This document shows, piece by piece, positions 37,686 to 47,161 of a stretch of DNA of 64,000 nt. The notes under the pieces were generated by a model. That model searched no databases. It saw only the letters and a program-made list of their open reading frames with translations, and was not told the DNA's origin. How positions within the stretch are numbered: position 1 is the first letter of the stretch; the number at the start of each line of letters is the position of its first letter. The stretch is from Photobacterium halotolerans DSM 18316 (GTDB lineage: Bacteria > Pseudomonadota > Gammaproteobacteria > Enterobacterales > Vibrionaceae): positions 800,216 to 864,215 of the forward strand of contig NZ_KE384319.1 in assembly GCF_000425165.1 (NCBI RefSeq). Reading direction: 5' to 3'. Position numbers and translations under genes: made by a program.

Positions 37686-38731
37686 GATTTTTCACCTTGA
37701 GGGCTGCTTGAGGGCTGATCGATCGGTAAGCGGATTCGGATCAGGCAGCCTTCCGACACAGGTACAGACTCAATGAGCCCCTGGTGGGCGGTGATAATAC
37801 CTTTCGCGACAGCCAGACCTAAGCCAGATCCTGAATCTGCCGTTTTCTTGGCAGCGCTTGAATAAAAGAGATCGAAGATCCGCGCCGCTTCATCACTCTT
37901 GATACCGACGCCTTTGTCCTGAATATCAACCACAATAAAAGCCGATTCCTGAAACAGCGTGACCACCACGGATTGATGTTTTGGTGAAAAGCGTAATGCG
38001 TTATCCAATACATTAAACAGGGCTTGTTCAATTAATATCGCGCTCACTAAAATGCGAGATAGCTGGCCTTGTACCTGCACCACTACCCTTTCCTTAGAAT
38101 AAGGTAAACGCAAAACAGCATTGTTAATAATGTGAATAATTGACTCATCATTTCGGGTGATTTTTAACGCGCCATGTTGCAACTTGGTCGCTTGCAAAAG
38201 GTTCTCAATATACTGATGCAATCGATGACTTTCTGCTGTGGCGCTGTTAAGTAATTCACTTTTCTCACCCTCACTGAGTTTTGGCATATATTCATTGAGA
38301 GTTGTGAGCGTACCGATAATAGTCGCTAAAGGCGTTCGAAGATCATGGGAAACCGAGAGCAAAATACTGTTGCGCAGTTTGGCTTTTTTCAATTCATCCT
38401 GCTGACGGCGGTAGTGTTCTGCAAGCTGGCTGGTTGTCAGTGCCACGAGAACAAAAACAACCAGATTAATAATATCTTCCGCATGAAACATCTGAAGTGA
38501 ATAACGGGGTGTGGTAAACAAGAAATTGAAGCTCAAGGCTTCTATCACCGCAAAACCATAGGCAAAACGCGAGGTGCATTGCAATGCCACCACTACAACG
38601 GCAAGTTGTAGAATCAGCAGAACGGCTATCGTAGAGCCAAGCGCCAGATCAATCAGCCACGAGGCCGACAGCGCACTGGCCAACACCATGAAAGAAAAAA
38701 GAAAATGGCTGTTTCGCCAGTAAGTAAGCAT
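37682..38731 (-). CDS. Truncated KdpD-like sensor kinase without the cytoplasmic sensor domains
   Basis: A 349-residue kinase that matches only the C-terminal half of KdpD: four TM helices of DUF4118 (about 10-105), then LLSVSHDLRTPLATIIG with H129, the N box FNVLDNALRFSP and G boxes. The N-terminal KdpD domain (ATP-binding) and the USP-like domain are missing, while the neighbouring kdpD at 39539 has all of them. The ATG at 38731 begins just before TM1, and 108 bp of upstream DNA contains a T-rich box, so this is a genuine shorter gene rather than a broken one. Confidence 0.88.
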   Translation of the reverse strand: MLTYWRNSHFLFSFMVLASALSASWLIDLALGSTIAVLLILQLAVVVVALQCTSRFAYGFAVIEALSFNFLFTTPRYSLQMFHAEDIINLVVFVLVALTTSQLAEHYRRQQDELKKAKLRNSILLSVSHDLRTPLATIIGTLTTLNEYMPKLSEGEKSELLNSATAESHRLHQYIENLLQATKLQHGALKITRNDESIIHIINNAVLRLPYSKERVVVQVQGQLSRILVSAILIEQALFNVLDNALRFSPKHQSVVVTLFQESAFIVVDIQDKGVGIKSDEAARIFDLFYSSAAKKTADSGSGLGLAVAKGIITAHQGLIESVPVSEGCLIRIRLPIDQPSSSPQGEKS

Positions 38732-38790
38732 AAAGCGGGATCAGCTAACAATGAGTGCGGCACACTCTAGCAAATGGCCCCTGAGAGTTC

Positions 38791-38809
38791 GCGTAAAAAA
38801 AGCGTAAAA
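38791..38809 (-). promoter_or_regulatory. KdpE-type T-rich box upstream of the second K+ operon
   Basis: Reading the minus strand, TTTTACGCTTTTTTTACGC contains two TTTACGC repeats spaced by one helical turn (11 bp), about 60 bp upstream of the kinase start. It resembles the E. coli KdpE site (TTTATAC-T-run-TTACAC) and the box upstream of kdpF at 46899. Confidence 0.5.
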
Positions 38810-38839
38810 TTGTCCGAATAGAGGCTTAATATAGCCGTA

Positions 38840-39523
38840 CTAACATGTAACACTGAGTCGATAACCTACCCCAGATTCAGTACGCACATAAGTAGGCTCG
38901 GTTGGGTCATCGCCCAGCTTTTGACGAAGATGACTGATCACGATACGTAGATAGTGAGTATCCGTGGTATGACTCGGTCCCCAGATTTGTTTGAGGAGCT
39001 GCGTTTGCGTAATCACACAATTTGGTGATGCTGCCAGCATAGAGAGAACCGCATACTCCTTTGGCGTCAGCACTACTTCGCATTGATTAACGGTGACCTG
39101 CCTTTTCATCAGATCGATGCACAGCTTGCCATCATCAATGACAGGTAGTTGTTCAGGTTTGATGTGATCACGCAAGCAGACACGCACACGAGCCAGAAGC
39201 TCAACAACACTAAACGGTTTGGTGACATAATCCTGCGCGCCAGCATCCAGGGCCCGCACTTTTTCTCTGTCCTGATTTCGAACAGAAAGCACAACAACAG
39301 GAACTGTGCTCCAGCTTCTTAATTCTTGCAAGACCTGATGGCCTTCCATATCGGGCAGTCCCAGATCCAGTACCACCAAATCAGGTTGTTGACGCACTAT
39401 GGCAGCTAAGCCCTGAGTACCATTTTCTGCTTCTGTGACATCATACCCTTCACTGGCAAGGGCAATACGTAACATACGACGAATCTGGTTTTCGTCATCG
39501 ATCACAACAATTTTGATACTCAC
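38840..39523 (-). CDS. kdpE: KDP operon response regulator KdpE
   Basis: A 227-residue OmpR-family regulator: D52 region VVLDLGLPDMEG, TKPFSVVELLAR, and the DNA-binding domain ending THYLRIVISHLRQKLGDDPTEPTYVRTESGVGYRL, split here by family-typical turns. It is 15 bp after kdpD and completes kdpFABCDE. Confidence 0.93.
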   Translation of the reverse strand: MSIKIVVIDDENQIRRMLRIALASEGYDVTEAENGTQGLAAIVRQQPDLVVLDLGLPDMEGHQVLQELRSWSTVPVVVLSVRNQDREKVRALDAGAQDYVTKPFSVVELLARVRVCLRDHIKPEQLPVIDDGKLCIDLMKRQVTVNQCEVVLTPKEYAVLSMLAASPNCVITQTQLLKQIWGPSHTTDTHYLRIVISHLRQKLGDDPTEPTYVRTESGVGYRLSVTC

Positions 39524-39538
39524 GGATAAGACTTACTC

Positions 39539-42202
39539 TTATTTCATATTCGGATAGTCTAAAGGCAGTTCCACTTCAATTCTAGTGCCTCTGCCTCCGG
39601 CGCCGTCAACAGCTCTCACTTTACCACCATGTGCACTGATCATACCTTTGCATATAGCTAATCCCATTCCCGTATTTTGCTTTTTCTGATCGCCATCAGA
39701 GACAACGTAAAACATATTAAATATTTCTTTCTGAGCTGCTTTCGGTATTCCTGGCCCTTGATCTTCAATGGAAACCCGACATTGATTCTGAGTCGTGTCC
39801 ATCACTATCGTAATGGGTTCTTCTTCCGGTGAGTACCGAACAGCATTTTCTAAAATGTTAAACAAAGCCTGTTCTATCAGCGCAGCATGAACATACAACA
39901 ATGGTGGTTCATTATGGCGAATGTAATCGACTTTCACCGACGGGAAATAACGTTTTAAGCGACTTAATGCACTCCCTATGATGTCATCAACGGATACCCA
40001 ATCCCGTTCAATTTTTAAAGTGCCGTGCCCAAGTTTGGTCATATCCAGTAAGTTTTGAATATAGCTATCCAGCCGGCGACTTTCCTGCAAAATAGTATCG
40101 AGCAGGTCAAACCTGTCTTGTTCATTCAACTGTTTATCAAATATTCGCAGACTTTCCGCAGCTCCCATCATTGCTGAAAGAGGTGACTTCAGATCATGAG
40201 ATACTGACGACAACAGCGCAGATCGTATTTGCTCCACTTCTGTTTTCACCCTGGCACTCTCTAAATCAGACACTAAATGAATTCGTTGCCAGGTACTGGA
40301 CGCCTGCTGGAGCATTGCATGAATCAGCTCTTGTTCAAAAGGGTTAAACTGTGTTTGAGATTTATCCCAACAAAGCGTGACCACTGCAATCACCTTCTTT
40401 TCTTGCAAAACGGGGATGACGGTCATTTGCGACGCACTCAGCGTGTCGGTAAACCGCCCAGCGATACTACCGTGCTGAAAGACCCAATCAATCGCAGAAT
40501 GGTCAATTTGTTTGAGAGGTGTCAGTAAGAGCGGAACGAACTGTTTATGGTCATCTTTTCCGGCCATGACACTATAACATTTCACATGAACAGTGCGTTC
40601 GATATGGCGATTAACCGATTTCCAAAGTGCATTTTCATCGTCCGCAACAGAAAGCTCCTGAGCCAATTCCCTCAAGTTTTCTGCATACTGGTTGGATTCT
40701 TTCAGTAAAATAAACTGATGCCGAATTCGTGACGCTGCTGGTCCGCTGATCAAACCAATACAAACCAAAAATATCAAGGTTGCCACATCATCCTGACTGT
40801 GCACCTTGAATGTAAAAGTAGGTGCCGTTAAAAAGAAATTAAAGCTCAGGAATGACCAGATTGCTGTGGCAAGAGCAGGACGTGCACCAAACTTCAGACC
40901 AACAGCAAGAATGGCTATGACATAAAACAGCACTAAGTTTCCGCTACTCAATACTTGCTGCAGTAATAAAGCAAATACCGTTGCCACAGCTGTAGAAACA
41001 ATACCAAAAATGTGCCCTTTCTTGTCACCCAATGGAGATACCCGTAATTCTGGTTCCTTTGGTACCTTCAGTTGCTCTGGGGCGCGATAGACTGAAACTT
41101 CAACCGGCAGTCCGGATTCTATTAACTGTTGATAAAGCCGTTTTCTTTGCCATAAAAACTGGCGCCGTGTTCCGGCACCTACAAGTACAGTGTTAATTCT
41201 GTGCTCATTCAAGAAAGGCAAAATGCTTCTGTAGGTACTCGAGCCCCGTAATACTTCGGCACTGGCACCAAGTTCTTTTGCCATTACCATGGCATCATTC
41301 AGACGCTTACGCCTTTGCAGATCCTGAGTTTTCCCCGTATCCACCCAAACCACTGTCCAGGGTATTTGGCGCCGATCGGCGATTTGTCGACCAATGCGTA
41401 TCAAATAACGGTGGTCACTGTTTGTACTGATCAATACCAGCAGCTTATCTTTAAGAATAAAATCTGCTTTTTCTGATTTCGCCTCCAGTTCACTGATAAG
41501 GTGCGCATCCACTTGTTCGATGACCCGTTTCATCGCCAGTTCACGCAATGCAGTCAGATTTGAGATGGAAAAAAATGTATCCATTGCCAGCCTGGCATAC
41601 TCAGGTAAATACACTTTTCCTTGTTGCAGACGCTCAATTAAATTGACCGGTGGTAAATCGATAAAACGAATATCATACGCATCATCAATGAAACTATCCG
41701 GGACGGTTTCTCTGACCCGAACCCCGGTAATTTGCATTACTAAGTCATTCAAGCTTACAAGATGCTGAATATTGACCGTCGTGTACACATCAATACCGGC
41801 AGACAGTAATTCATCAACATCCTGATATCTTCGCTTATGACGGCTACCGGGTACATTTGTATGTGCAAGTTCATCCACCAGAATCAGTTCAGGTCTTCTT
41901 TCAAGTGCACTATCAAGATCAAACTCGGTCAGATAAGTATTGTGATACCCGATTTCCTTGCGGGGTATTACCTCTAATTCCACCAGCATGGCTTCAGTTT
42001 CTTCCCGGCCATGCGTTTCAACCAGCCCGACAACAACATCAGCCCCTTGCTGTAACCTTTCTTTGGCTGCACTGAGCATTGCATAGGTCTTGCCGACACC
42101 GGGAGCCGCACCAAGAAAAACAGTGAGCTTTCCTTTTTCTTCTTTTTTTAACTTACTGAGTAAGACATCAGCCTGTTGAGAACGGGCAGTGTTATCCGTC
42201 AT
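39539..42202 (-). CDS. kdpD: Potassium sensor histidine kinase KdpD
   Basis: An 887-residue full-length KdpD (E. coli 894). The N-terminal KdpD domain has Walker A GAAPGVGKT and the LVDELAHTN motif, followed by a USP-like domain (about 250-370), four TM helices of DUF4118 (about 400-500), a GAF-like region, and the kinase core with SVSHDLKSPLSAMMG and G box GMGLAICKG. It senses low K+ or its imbalance. A 136-bp gap with a hairpin separates it from kdpC. Confidence 0.95.
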   Translation of the reverse strand: MTDNTARSQQADVLLSKLKKEEKGKLTVFLGAAPGVGKTYAMLSAAKERLQQGADVVVGLVETHGREETEAMLVELEVIPRKEIGYHNTYLTEFDLDSALERRPELILVDELAHTNVPGSRHKRRYQDVDELLSAGIDVYTTVNIQHLVSLNDLVMQITGVRVRETVPDSFIDDAYDIRFIDLPPVNLIERLQQGKVYLPEYARLAMDTFFSISNLTALRELAMKRVIEQVDAHLISELEAKSEKADFILKDKLLVLISTNSDHRYLIRIGRQIADRRQIPWTVVWVDTGKTQDLQRRKRLNDAMVMAKELGASAEVLRGSSTYRSILPFLNEHRINTVLVGAGTRRQFLWQRKRLYQQLIESGLPVEVSVYRAPEQLKVPKEPELRVSPLGDKKGHIFGIVSTAVATVFALLLQQVLSSGNLVLFYVIAILAVGLKFGARPALATAIWSFLSFNFFLTAPTFTFKVHSQDDVATLIFLVCIGLISGPAASRIRHQFILLKESNQYAENLRELAQELSVADDENALWKSVNRHIERTVHVKCYSVMAGKDDHKQFVPLLLTPLKQIDHSAIDWVFQHGSIAGRFTDTLSASQMTVIPVLQEKKVIAVVTLCWDKSQTQFNPFEQELIHAMLQQASSTWQRIHLVSDLESARVKTEVEQIRSALLSSVSHDLKSPLSAMMGAAESLRIFDKQLNEQDRFDLLDTILQESRRLDSYIQNLLDMTKLGHGTLKIERDWVSVDDIIGSALSRLKRYFPSVKVDYIRHNEPPLLYVHAALIEQALFNILENAVRYSPEEEPITIVMDTTQNQCRVSIEDQGPGIPKAAQKEIFNMFYVVSDGDQKKQNTGMGLAICKGMISAHGGKVRAVDGAGGRGTRIEVELPLDYPNMK

Positions 42203-42301
42203 TCAACGCTCCTATCGAAATCCCCTGGCGGAATAAGTAAATAATGCTAGTCGTAATGTGATTTCATATTAAACACAACACATTAACTAAAGGTGTGAAG
42301 T

Positions 42302-42334
42302 AAAGCAGACCCGCTATGATAGCCGGTCTGCTTT
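42302..42334 (-). terminator. Hairpin between kdpC and kdpD
   Basis: AAAGCAGACC/GGTCTGCTTT perfect 10-bp stem with a 13-nt loop, 5 bp after the kdpC stop. The following bases are weakly T-rich, so partial termination could set a lower level of kdpDE than of kdpFABC. Confidence 0.55.
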
Positions 42335-42338
42335 CAGT

Positions 42339-42983
42339 CTACTCGGGCTGGGCTGCATCCAAAGCCAGATTCAGCATCAGTACATTTACCCTTGGCTGCC
42401 CCAACATTCCCCATTGCGGCATGTCGGTATGCTCAGTGATTAATGCGTTGACCTGAGCCTCGTCCAGATTACGAACACGCGCAATACGCGGGGATTGCAG
42501 GTAAGCTGACGCGGGTGATATATGCGGGTCCAGCCCGGCACCAGAAGCTGCCAGCATATCAACAGGAATTTGTTCAGCTTTCACACCTTCCAGAGTTTGA
42601 ATCGCTGCGCTATCAGTCGCGACTCGTTCTCGTAATTCTGGATTGGATGGCGCTAAATTGCTGCCGCCGGTTGCTGTAGGATCATATCCTGCAGCACTGG
42701 GGCGACCATGAAAATATCGATCGCTGACAAATTCCTGCCCAATATGTATCGATCCAATGTTCTGACCATTCTGCTGAATCATACTGCCCGCAGCCTGGAA
42801 AGGAAAAAGTAACTGGCCTAAACCGGTCACCACTCCAGTATATAATACGCCACAGAGAATCAGCATCATGATACTCGCTCTGATTGCAATGAATACCTGA
42901 TGCAGGAATGCACCGCTCTCTAAGCTGACATTTATATTTTGAGCCTGCAGCCCATTCAATGAGTGGGAAGAATTCATGTTCAT
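42339..42983 (-). CDS. kdpC: K+-transporting ATPase subunit KdpC
   Basis: A 214-residue KdpC if translation uses the third of three consecutive ATGs (42983), seven bases after TAGGAG; the first is 42989. One N-terminal TM (about 35-58), then the conserved periplasmic text SDRYFHGRPSAAGYDP and GSNLAPSNPELRERV, and C-terminal LDPHISPASAYLQ and RVNVLMLNLAL. It stabilises the KdpA-KdpB complex. It begins a few bases after the kdpB stop. Confidence 0.93.
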   Translation of the reverse strand: MNMNSSHSLNGLQAQNINVSLESGAFLHQVFIAIRASIMMLILCGVLYTGVVTGLGQLLFPFQAAGSMIQQNGQNIGSIHIGQEFVSDRYFHGRPSAAGYDPTATGGSNLAPSNPELRERVATDSAAIQTLEGVKAEQIPVDMLAASGAGLDPHISPASAYLQSPRIARVRNLDEAQVNALITEHTDMPQWGMLGQPRVNVLMLNLALDAAQPE

Positions 42984-42993
42984 CATCATACTC

Positions 42994-45015
42994 CTATACC
43001 AAAGACCCAATCATGACATCAAACAATTTGATCACAGCAAAGGGAAGCAACACCCCACCCAGGCCATAAACGAGCATATTGTTCCGTAATAGTTTTTCCG
43101 GACTGATTGATTTCACTTTGACACCTTTCAATGCCAATGGAATCAGGATAGGAATAATCACGGCGTTAAATATTAACGCAGAAATAACAGCAGTCGCCGG
43201 GCTGTTCAAATGCATGAAGTCAAGCGCTGCCATCGCGGGAATGGTAGCAACAAAAACAGCCGGAAGAATCGCGAAATACTTAGCAACATCGTTTGCCAAT
43301 GAAAATGTCGTCAAAGCACCGCGTGTGATCAGTAACTGTTTGCCGACTTCAACAACGGCCAGTAATTTAGCAGGATCTGAGTCCAGATCCACCATATTGC
43401 CCGCTTCTTTCGCAGCCTGAGTGCCAGAATTCATTGCCAGACCGATATCTGCCTGTGCCAATGCCGGTGCATCGTTGGTTCCGTCCCCAACCATCGCCAC
43501 TAATCGTCCTTTTGCCTGCTCAGCACGGATCAATTCCAATTTGTCTTCCGGTTTAGCTTCTGCAATAAAATCATCAACGCCCGCCTCAGCGGCAATCACG
43601 CCTGCCGTGATTGGGTTATCCCCTGTCACCATCACAGTACGCACACCTAATGATCGTAAGCGTGCAAATCGTTCAGCTACCCCGGGCTTAATCACATCTG
43701 TTAACGCAATCACGCCGAGTACTTGTCGTTCAGTTGCAACCACTAATGGCGTTCCGCCTTTCTGGGCCACGGACATCACCAAATGATCAATATCATCAGG
43801 CCAGCGCACACCCAGTTCAATGGCCCACTTTTTCATTGCATCACTGGCACCTTTCATCCTTAAGCCACCATTTGCCAGTTGCAAACCTGAAACGCGTGTC
43901 TTGGGTGAAAAAGGTAAGAACTCAGCACCGTTGATGGGCTGTTCAGCGGCAACATTCATTGATTCCGCTAACAGCAGAACCGATTTACCTTCCGGGGTTG
44001 GATCTTCAATAGAAGCATGAACGGTTGCAGCAACCAACGCCGAGTCTTCAACACCCTGAACGGGCAAAAATGCGGTCGCCTGACGATCACCAAAAGTGAT
44101 TGTCCCGGTTTTATCAAGCAGCAATGTGTCAATATCACCGGCAACTTCTACCGCTTTACCTGATTTGGCCACCACATTCGCACTCAAGGCCCGATTCATA
44201 CCCGCGATGCCGATAGCAGGCAGTAGTCCGCCAATTGTCGTTGGAATCAAGCAAACCAGCAAAGCTATCAGCATAGTGTAATCAAGCTGACCGCCAACAA
44301 AATTCGCCATTGGAGGTAAGGTGACCACAATAAGGAGAAAGACGGCTGTCAACGCAGACAACAACACAGTCAGCGCTAACTCATTCGGTGTTTTTTGTCG
44401 TTTTGCCCCTTCGACCAGCCCGATCATCCGATCGAGAAAGCTATTCCCGGGATCATTGGCAACGCGCAGGACTATCTTCCCGGTTAATAACTTGGTTCCC
44501 CCAATCACGCTGGAATGATCTGTTCCTGCCTCCCGTAATACAGCTGCCGACTCGCCTGTCACAGCGGATTCATTCACTGTTGCCACACCCTGGATTATGT
44601 CACCATCGGCAGGGATGTATTCGCCTTCCCGGACACAAACGGTATCGCCTTTCCCCAGTGACGAGGCATCAACCCATTCTTCCTGGTTGTCACGGATTCG
44701 GCACGCACGCAGCGATCTTTTCGCAGCTCTAAGACTGGCGGCTTGCCCGCGGCTTTTCGCTTCAGCAACAGACTCTGCGAAATTCGCAAACCAAACAGTA
44801 AAAAACAGTATCAAGGTCACCGTGAGTTCAGTCCCGAAACTGTGACTCGTGACGATTCTCTGTACGGTTATCAAAGCACTCAATAACGTGCCAATCCATA
44901 CCACGAACATCACCGGATTGGCAGCCATTGCACTCAGTGACAATTTTTTCAGCGCGTTGAGGCTTGCCTGCTGCACATCAGCCATCGCCATAGCCTGTGT
45001 ATTTTTAGACTTCAT
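42994..45015 (-). CDS. kdpB: K+-transporting P-type ATPase catalytic subunit KdpB
   Basis: A 673-residue P1A-type ATPase. The phosphorylation motif DKTGTITFGD, TGES actuator loop (NESAVTGESAAVL), and hinge motif VAMVGDGTNDAPALAQADIG are intact. The seven-TM arrangement and length (E. coli 682) match. It hydrolyses ATP to drive K+ moving from KdpA. It is 3 bp after kdpA. Confidence 0.96.
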   Translation of the reverse strand: MKSKNTQAMAMADVQQASLNALKKLSLSAMAANPVMFVVWIGTLLSALITVQRIVTSHSFGTELTVTLILFFTVWFANFAESVAEAKSRGQAASLRAAKRSLRACRIRDNQEEWVDASSLGKGDTVCVREGEYIPADGDIIQGVATVNESAVTGESAAVLREAGTDHSSVIGGTKLLTGKIVLRVANDPGNSFLDRMIGLVEGAKRQKTPNELALTVLLSALTAVFLLIVVTLPPMANFVGGQLDYTMLIALLVCLIPTTIGGLLPAIGIAGMNRALSANVVAKSGKAVEVAGDIDTLLLDKTGTITFGDRQATAFLPVQGVEDSALVAATVHASIEDPTPEGKSVLLLAESMNVAAEQPINGAEFLPFSPKTRVSGLQLANGGLRMKGASDAMKKWAIELGVRWPDDIDHLVMSVAQKGGTPLVVATERQVLGVIALTDVIKPGVAERFARLRSLGVRTVMVTGDNPITAGVIAAEAGVDDFIAEAKPEDKLELIRAEQAKGRLVAMVGDGTNDAPALAQADIGLAMNSGTQAAKEAGNMVDLDSDPAKLLAVVEVGKQLLITRGALTTFSLANDVAKYFAILPAVFVATIPAMAALDFMHLNSPATAVISALIFNAVIIPILIPLALKGVKVKSISPEKLLRNNMLVYGLGGVLLPFAVIKLFDVMIGSLV

Positions 45016-45018
45016 GAA

Positions 45019-46743
45019 TCAGTACCCCATACCCGTTTCTGCAAGTTGCAGTGCCTCTCCAATAGGCCCCATTACTGCTGCTGGTAGAAATGACAAGAAA
45101 TTAATAATCAGAATGACCGCGATTAAAGTGACGCAAAAGGTCGGACTGGCCAGTTTCAGGCTGCCGGCACTATCCGGGCTCACCCGTTTGCGGGCCATTG
45201 ACCCTGCAACGGCTAAAGGTAAAACGAGTGGTAGATAACGACCGGCAAGCAACGCCAGCACACAAGAAATGTTCCACCACGGGGTGTCGTCTCCTAATCC
45301 CTCAAAGCCTGAGCCATTGTTAGCAAATGCAGAAGTATATTCATAAAACACTTGGGATATGCCGTGGAACCCGGGATTGCTATTACCCGTTAAGGCAGGA
45401 AACGCGACAGTCACGGCTGTCAGTACAAGTATGCAAAACGTCGGTAAGACAATCAGGCTTGCCAGTAACGTAATTTCCTTGGTTTCAATCTTGCGTCCAA
45501 AGATCTCCGGAGTCCGCCCAATCATCAGCCCTGAAAGGAAAACAGCCAGCCATACGTACACAATGAAGTTAACAAAGCCACATCCTATACCTCCCCAGAT
45601 CGCACTGATCAGCATGCCTGACCGCGTCATCAGTCCGCCAACAGGATTAAAAGAGTCGTGCATGGCATTCACTGAGCCGTTGGAGGTTTGTGTGGTCAGA
45701 GTCCCCCACAGAGCAGAGAGTTCAGGACCAAAACGCACCTCTTTCCCCTCCATGTTTGGCCCAGCAGCACTCAATTGAGCGAAAGCAGCGTTTGGCTGAA
45801 GTTCACTGTAAACCGTTGCCGCGATGAAACCGACGCTCATCACTCCCATAGCCACCAACGACATCGTTGAAAAACGTTTGTACCGTAATAATCCACCAGC
45901 CATGAAAACCACAGCCATAGGTATCAATACCAAAGCGATCGTTTCAATGGCGTTACTCACCGGTGTTGGATTCTCAAGTGGATGACTACTGTTAGGGCCA
46001 TACCACCCACCCCCATTGGTTCCAAGCTGTTTAATCGCAACCATTGGAGCAACCGGCCCAATCGGCACCTCCTGGGTTGCAACCTGAGATGCGCTATCAA
46101 CCGTATTGACATGCTGAGCACCATTGAAGCTGCTGGGCACACCCTGCCAGGTCAAAAGTAGTGCAACAACTGCTGCCACCGGTAACAAAACACGAACGAC
46201 GCCTCGCACCAGATCAACGTAATAGTTACCCAGATCTCGGGTTTCACCTTCTTTCGCCGACTCATGATTTCGACCACCGCGCATCCCACGTAAAATGGCA
46301 ACACATACGGCCAGCGCCATTGCTGGGGTCACAAATTGCAGAGTCACAATCAAAAAACCTTGTGACAGATAAGAGAGCTGAGCTTGCCCTGAATAATGCT
46401 GCTGATTGGTGTTTGTTAAGAACGACACTGCCGTGTGCAGAGCGAGATCCCACGACAAAGGACCAATCTGATCCGGATTGAACGGTAACAGATGCTGAAA
46501 TTTTAAAATCAGAAAGGCCAAGATCCCCAGTATCAGATTGCTCAGCAAAAAGGCTGACCCGTACACTTTCCAGCTCATACCTTGCTGTTGATTGACCCCC
46601 ATAAGACGATAAAGACCATTTTCGATTGGCCCGAATATCTTATCGCTTAAATGTGGTTTTCCTGAGAAAACCCCTGTCATATACATCCCGAGCGGCATGG
46701 CCAGTATCAATGCCAGTGAGCAAATAATAAAAATATCCAGCAT
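45019..46743 (-). CDS. kdpA: K+-transporting ATPase channel subunit KdpA
   Basis: A 574-residue channel subunit starting at ATG 46743 after AGGGGTGG; a GTG two codons earlier is possible. Four selectivity-filter-like segments are visible (FLTNTNQQHYSG, GTNGGGWYGPNSSHPLENPTP, ANNGSGFEGLG and the related first-repeat TAVSF region). It has ten TM helices as in E. coli KdpA (557). Confidence 0.95.
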   Translation of the reverse strand: MLDIFIICSLALILAMPLGMYMTGVFSGKPHLSDKIFGPIENGLYRLMGVNQQQGMSWKVYGSAFLLSNLILGILAFLILKFQHLLPFNPDQIGPLSWDLALHTAVSFLTNTNQQHYSGQAQLSYLSQGFLIVTLQFVTPAMALAVCVAILRGMRGGRNHESAKEGETRDLGNYYVDLVRGVVRVLLPVAAVVALLLTWQGVPSSFNGAQHVNTVDSASQVATQEVPIGPVAPMVAIKQLGTNGGGWYGPNSSHPLENPTPVSNAIETIALVLIPMAVVFMAGGLLRYKRFSTMSLVAMGVMSVGFIAATVYSELQPNAAFAQLSAAGPNMEGKEVRFGPELSALWGTLTTQTSNGSVNAMHDSFNPVGGLMTRSGMLISAIWGGIGCGFVNFIVYVWLAVFLSGLMIGRTPEIFGRKIETKEITLLASLIVLPTFCILVLTAVTVAFPALTGNSNPGFHGISQVFYEYTSAFANNGSGFEGLGDDTPWWNISCVLALLAGRYLPLVLPLAVAGSMARKRVSPDSAGSLKLASPTFCVTLIAVILIINFLSFLPAAVMGPIGEALQLAETGMGY

Positions 46744-46751
46744 AACCACCC

Positions 46752-46832
46752 CTAGAATTTCTCAGGCGCAAAAACGGCCCACATTAAGTAAATGAAAAGC
46801 GCGCCAGATAGCACTAACAATAACCAGTCCAC
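46752..46832 (-). CDS. kdpF: KdpF small accessory peptide
   Basis: A 26-residue single-TM peptide (MDWLLLVLSGALFIYLMWAV then FAPEKF) starting at GTG 46832, seven bases after AAGGAG. Composition, position before kdpA and the FxPExF-type tail match KdpF, which stabilises the Kdp complex. A longer frame from 46952 is a coincidence of open sequence. Confidence 0.82.
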   Translation of the reverse strand: MDWLLLVLSGALFIYLMWAVFAPEKF

Positions 46833-46898
46833 TGTGACTCTCCTTGATTGATCACCAGTGAAAGGTATGAAAAGCAGGCGTAAAGTCTCTAGGTGCTC

Positions 46899-46917
46899 GA
46901 AGTAAAAAGGCGTAAAG
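46899..46917 (-). promoter_or_regulatory. KdpE-type T-rich box upstream of kdpFABC
   Basis: Minus-strand CTTTACGCCTTTTTACTTC, about 67 bp before the kdpF start, with another TTTACGCC at 46877-46884. It resembles the E. coli KdpE target and the box at 38791. A KdpE site is expected here. Confidence 0.55.
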
Positions 46918-46936
46918 ATTTCGTAAAAAGACAAGA

Positions 46937-47040
46937 TACTCTTTGCTGGCACAAAGATTATCCGTTTTTAGCAGTTGTCCAGGCCGGTTGCAGGCGCTCC
47001 CGGCGCCGACAACCTGACAATTGTTCCTGAATTATCCCCT
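46937..47040 (+). repeat. Hairpin-rich interspersed repeat, copy R1
   Basis: Runs from TACTCTTTGCTGGCAC to CCTGAATTATCCCCT. It shares GGCCGGTTGCAGGCGCTCCC and the GGCGCC..ACAACCTG core with copies at 59247-59405 and, inverted, 63561-63702 and 56421-56499. The core GCAGGCGC/GCGCCGAC region folds into a stem. It lies between the kdp promoter and the norVW genes. Confidence 0.75.
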
Positions 47041-47161
47041 AAGTTTGTGAAGTCTGGATTCAAGTGTGCTGAGTAAAGCGATTAGATCCAATTAGCGAAT
47101 AGCATTCTGATAAGTAAAAGTATTTTGAAGTTTGCAGCGCTTCTATCGCGCTGTCTTCAAA

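Noticed and set aside
46752..46952. 66-residue protein
   Set aside because: Only the last 26 residues resemble a protein (KdpF); the upstream part covers the KdpE-type box and repeat R1.
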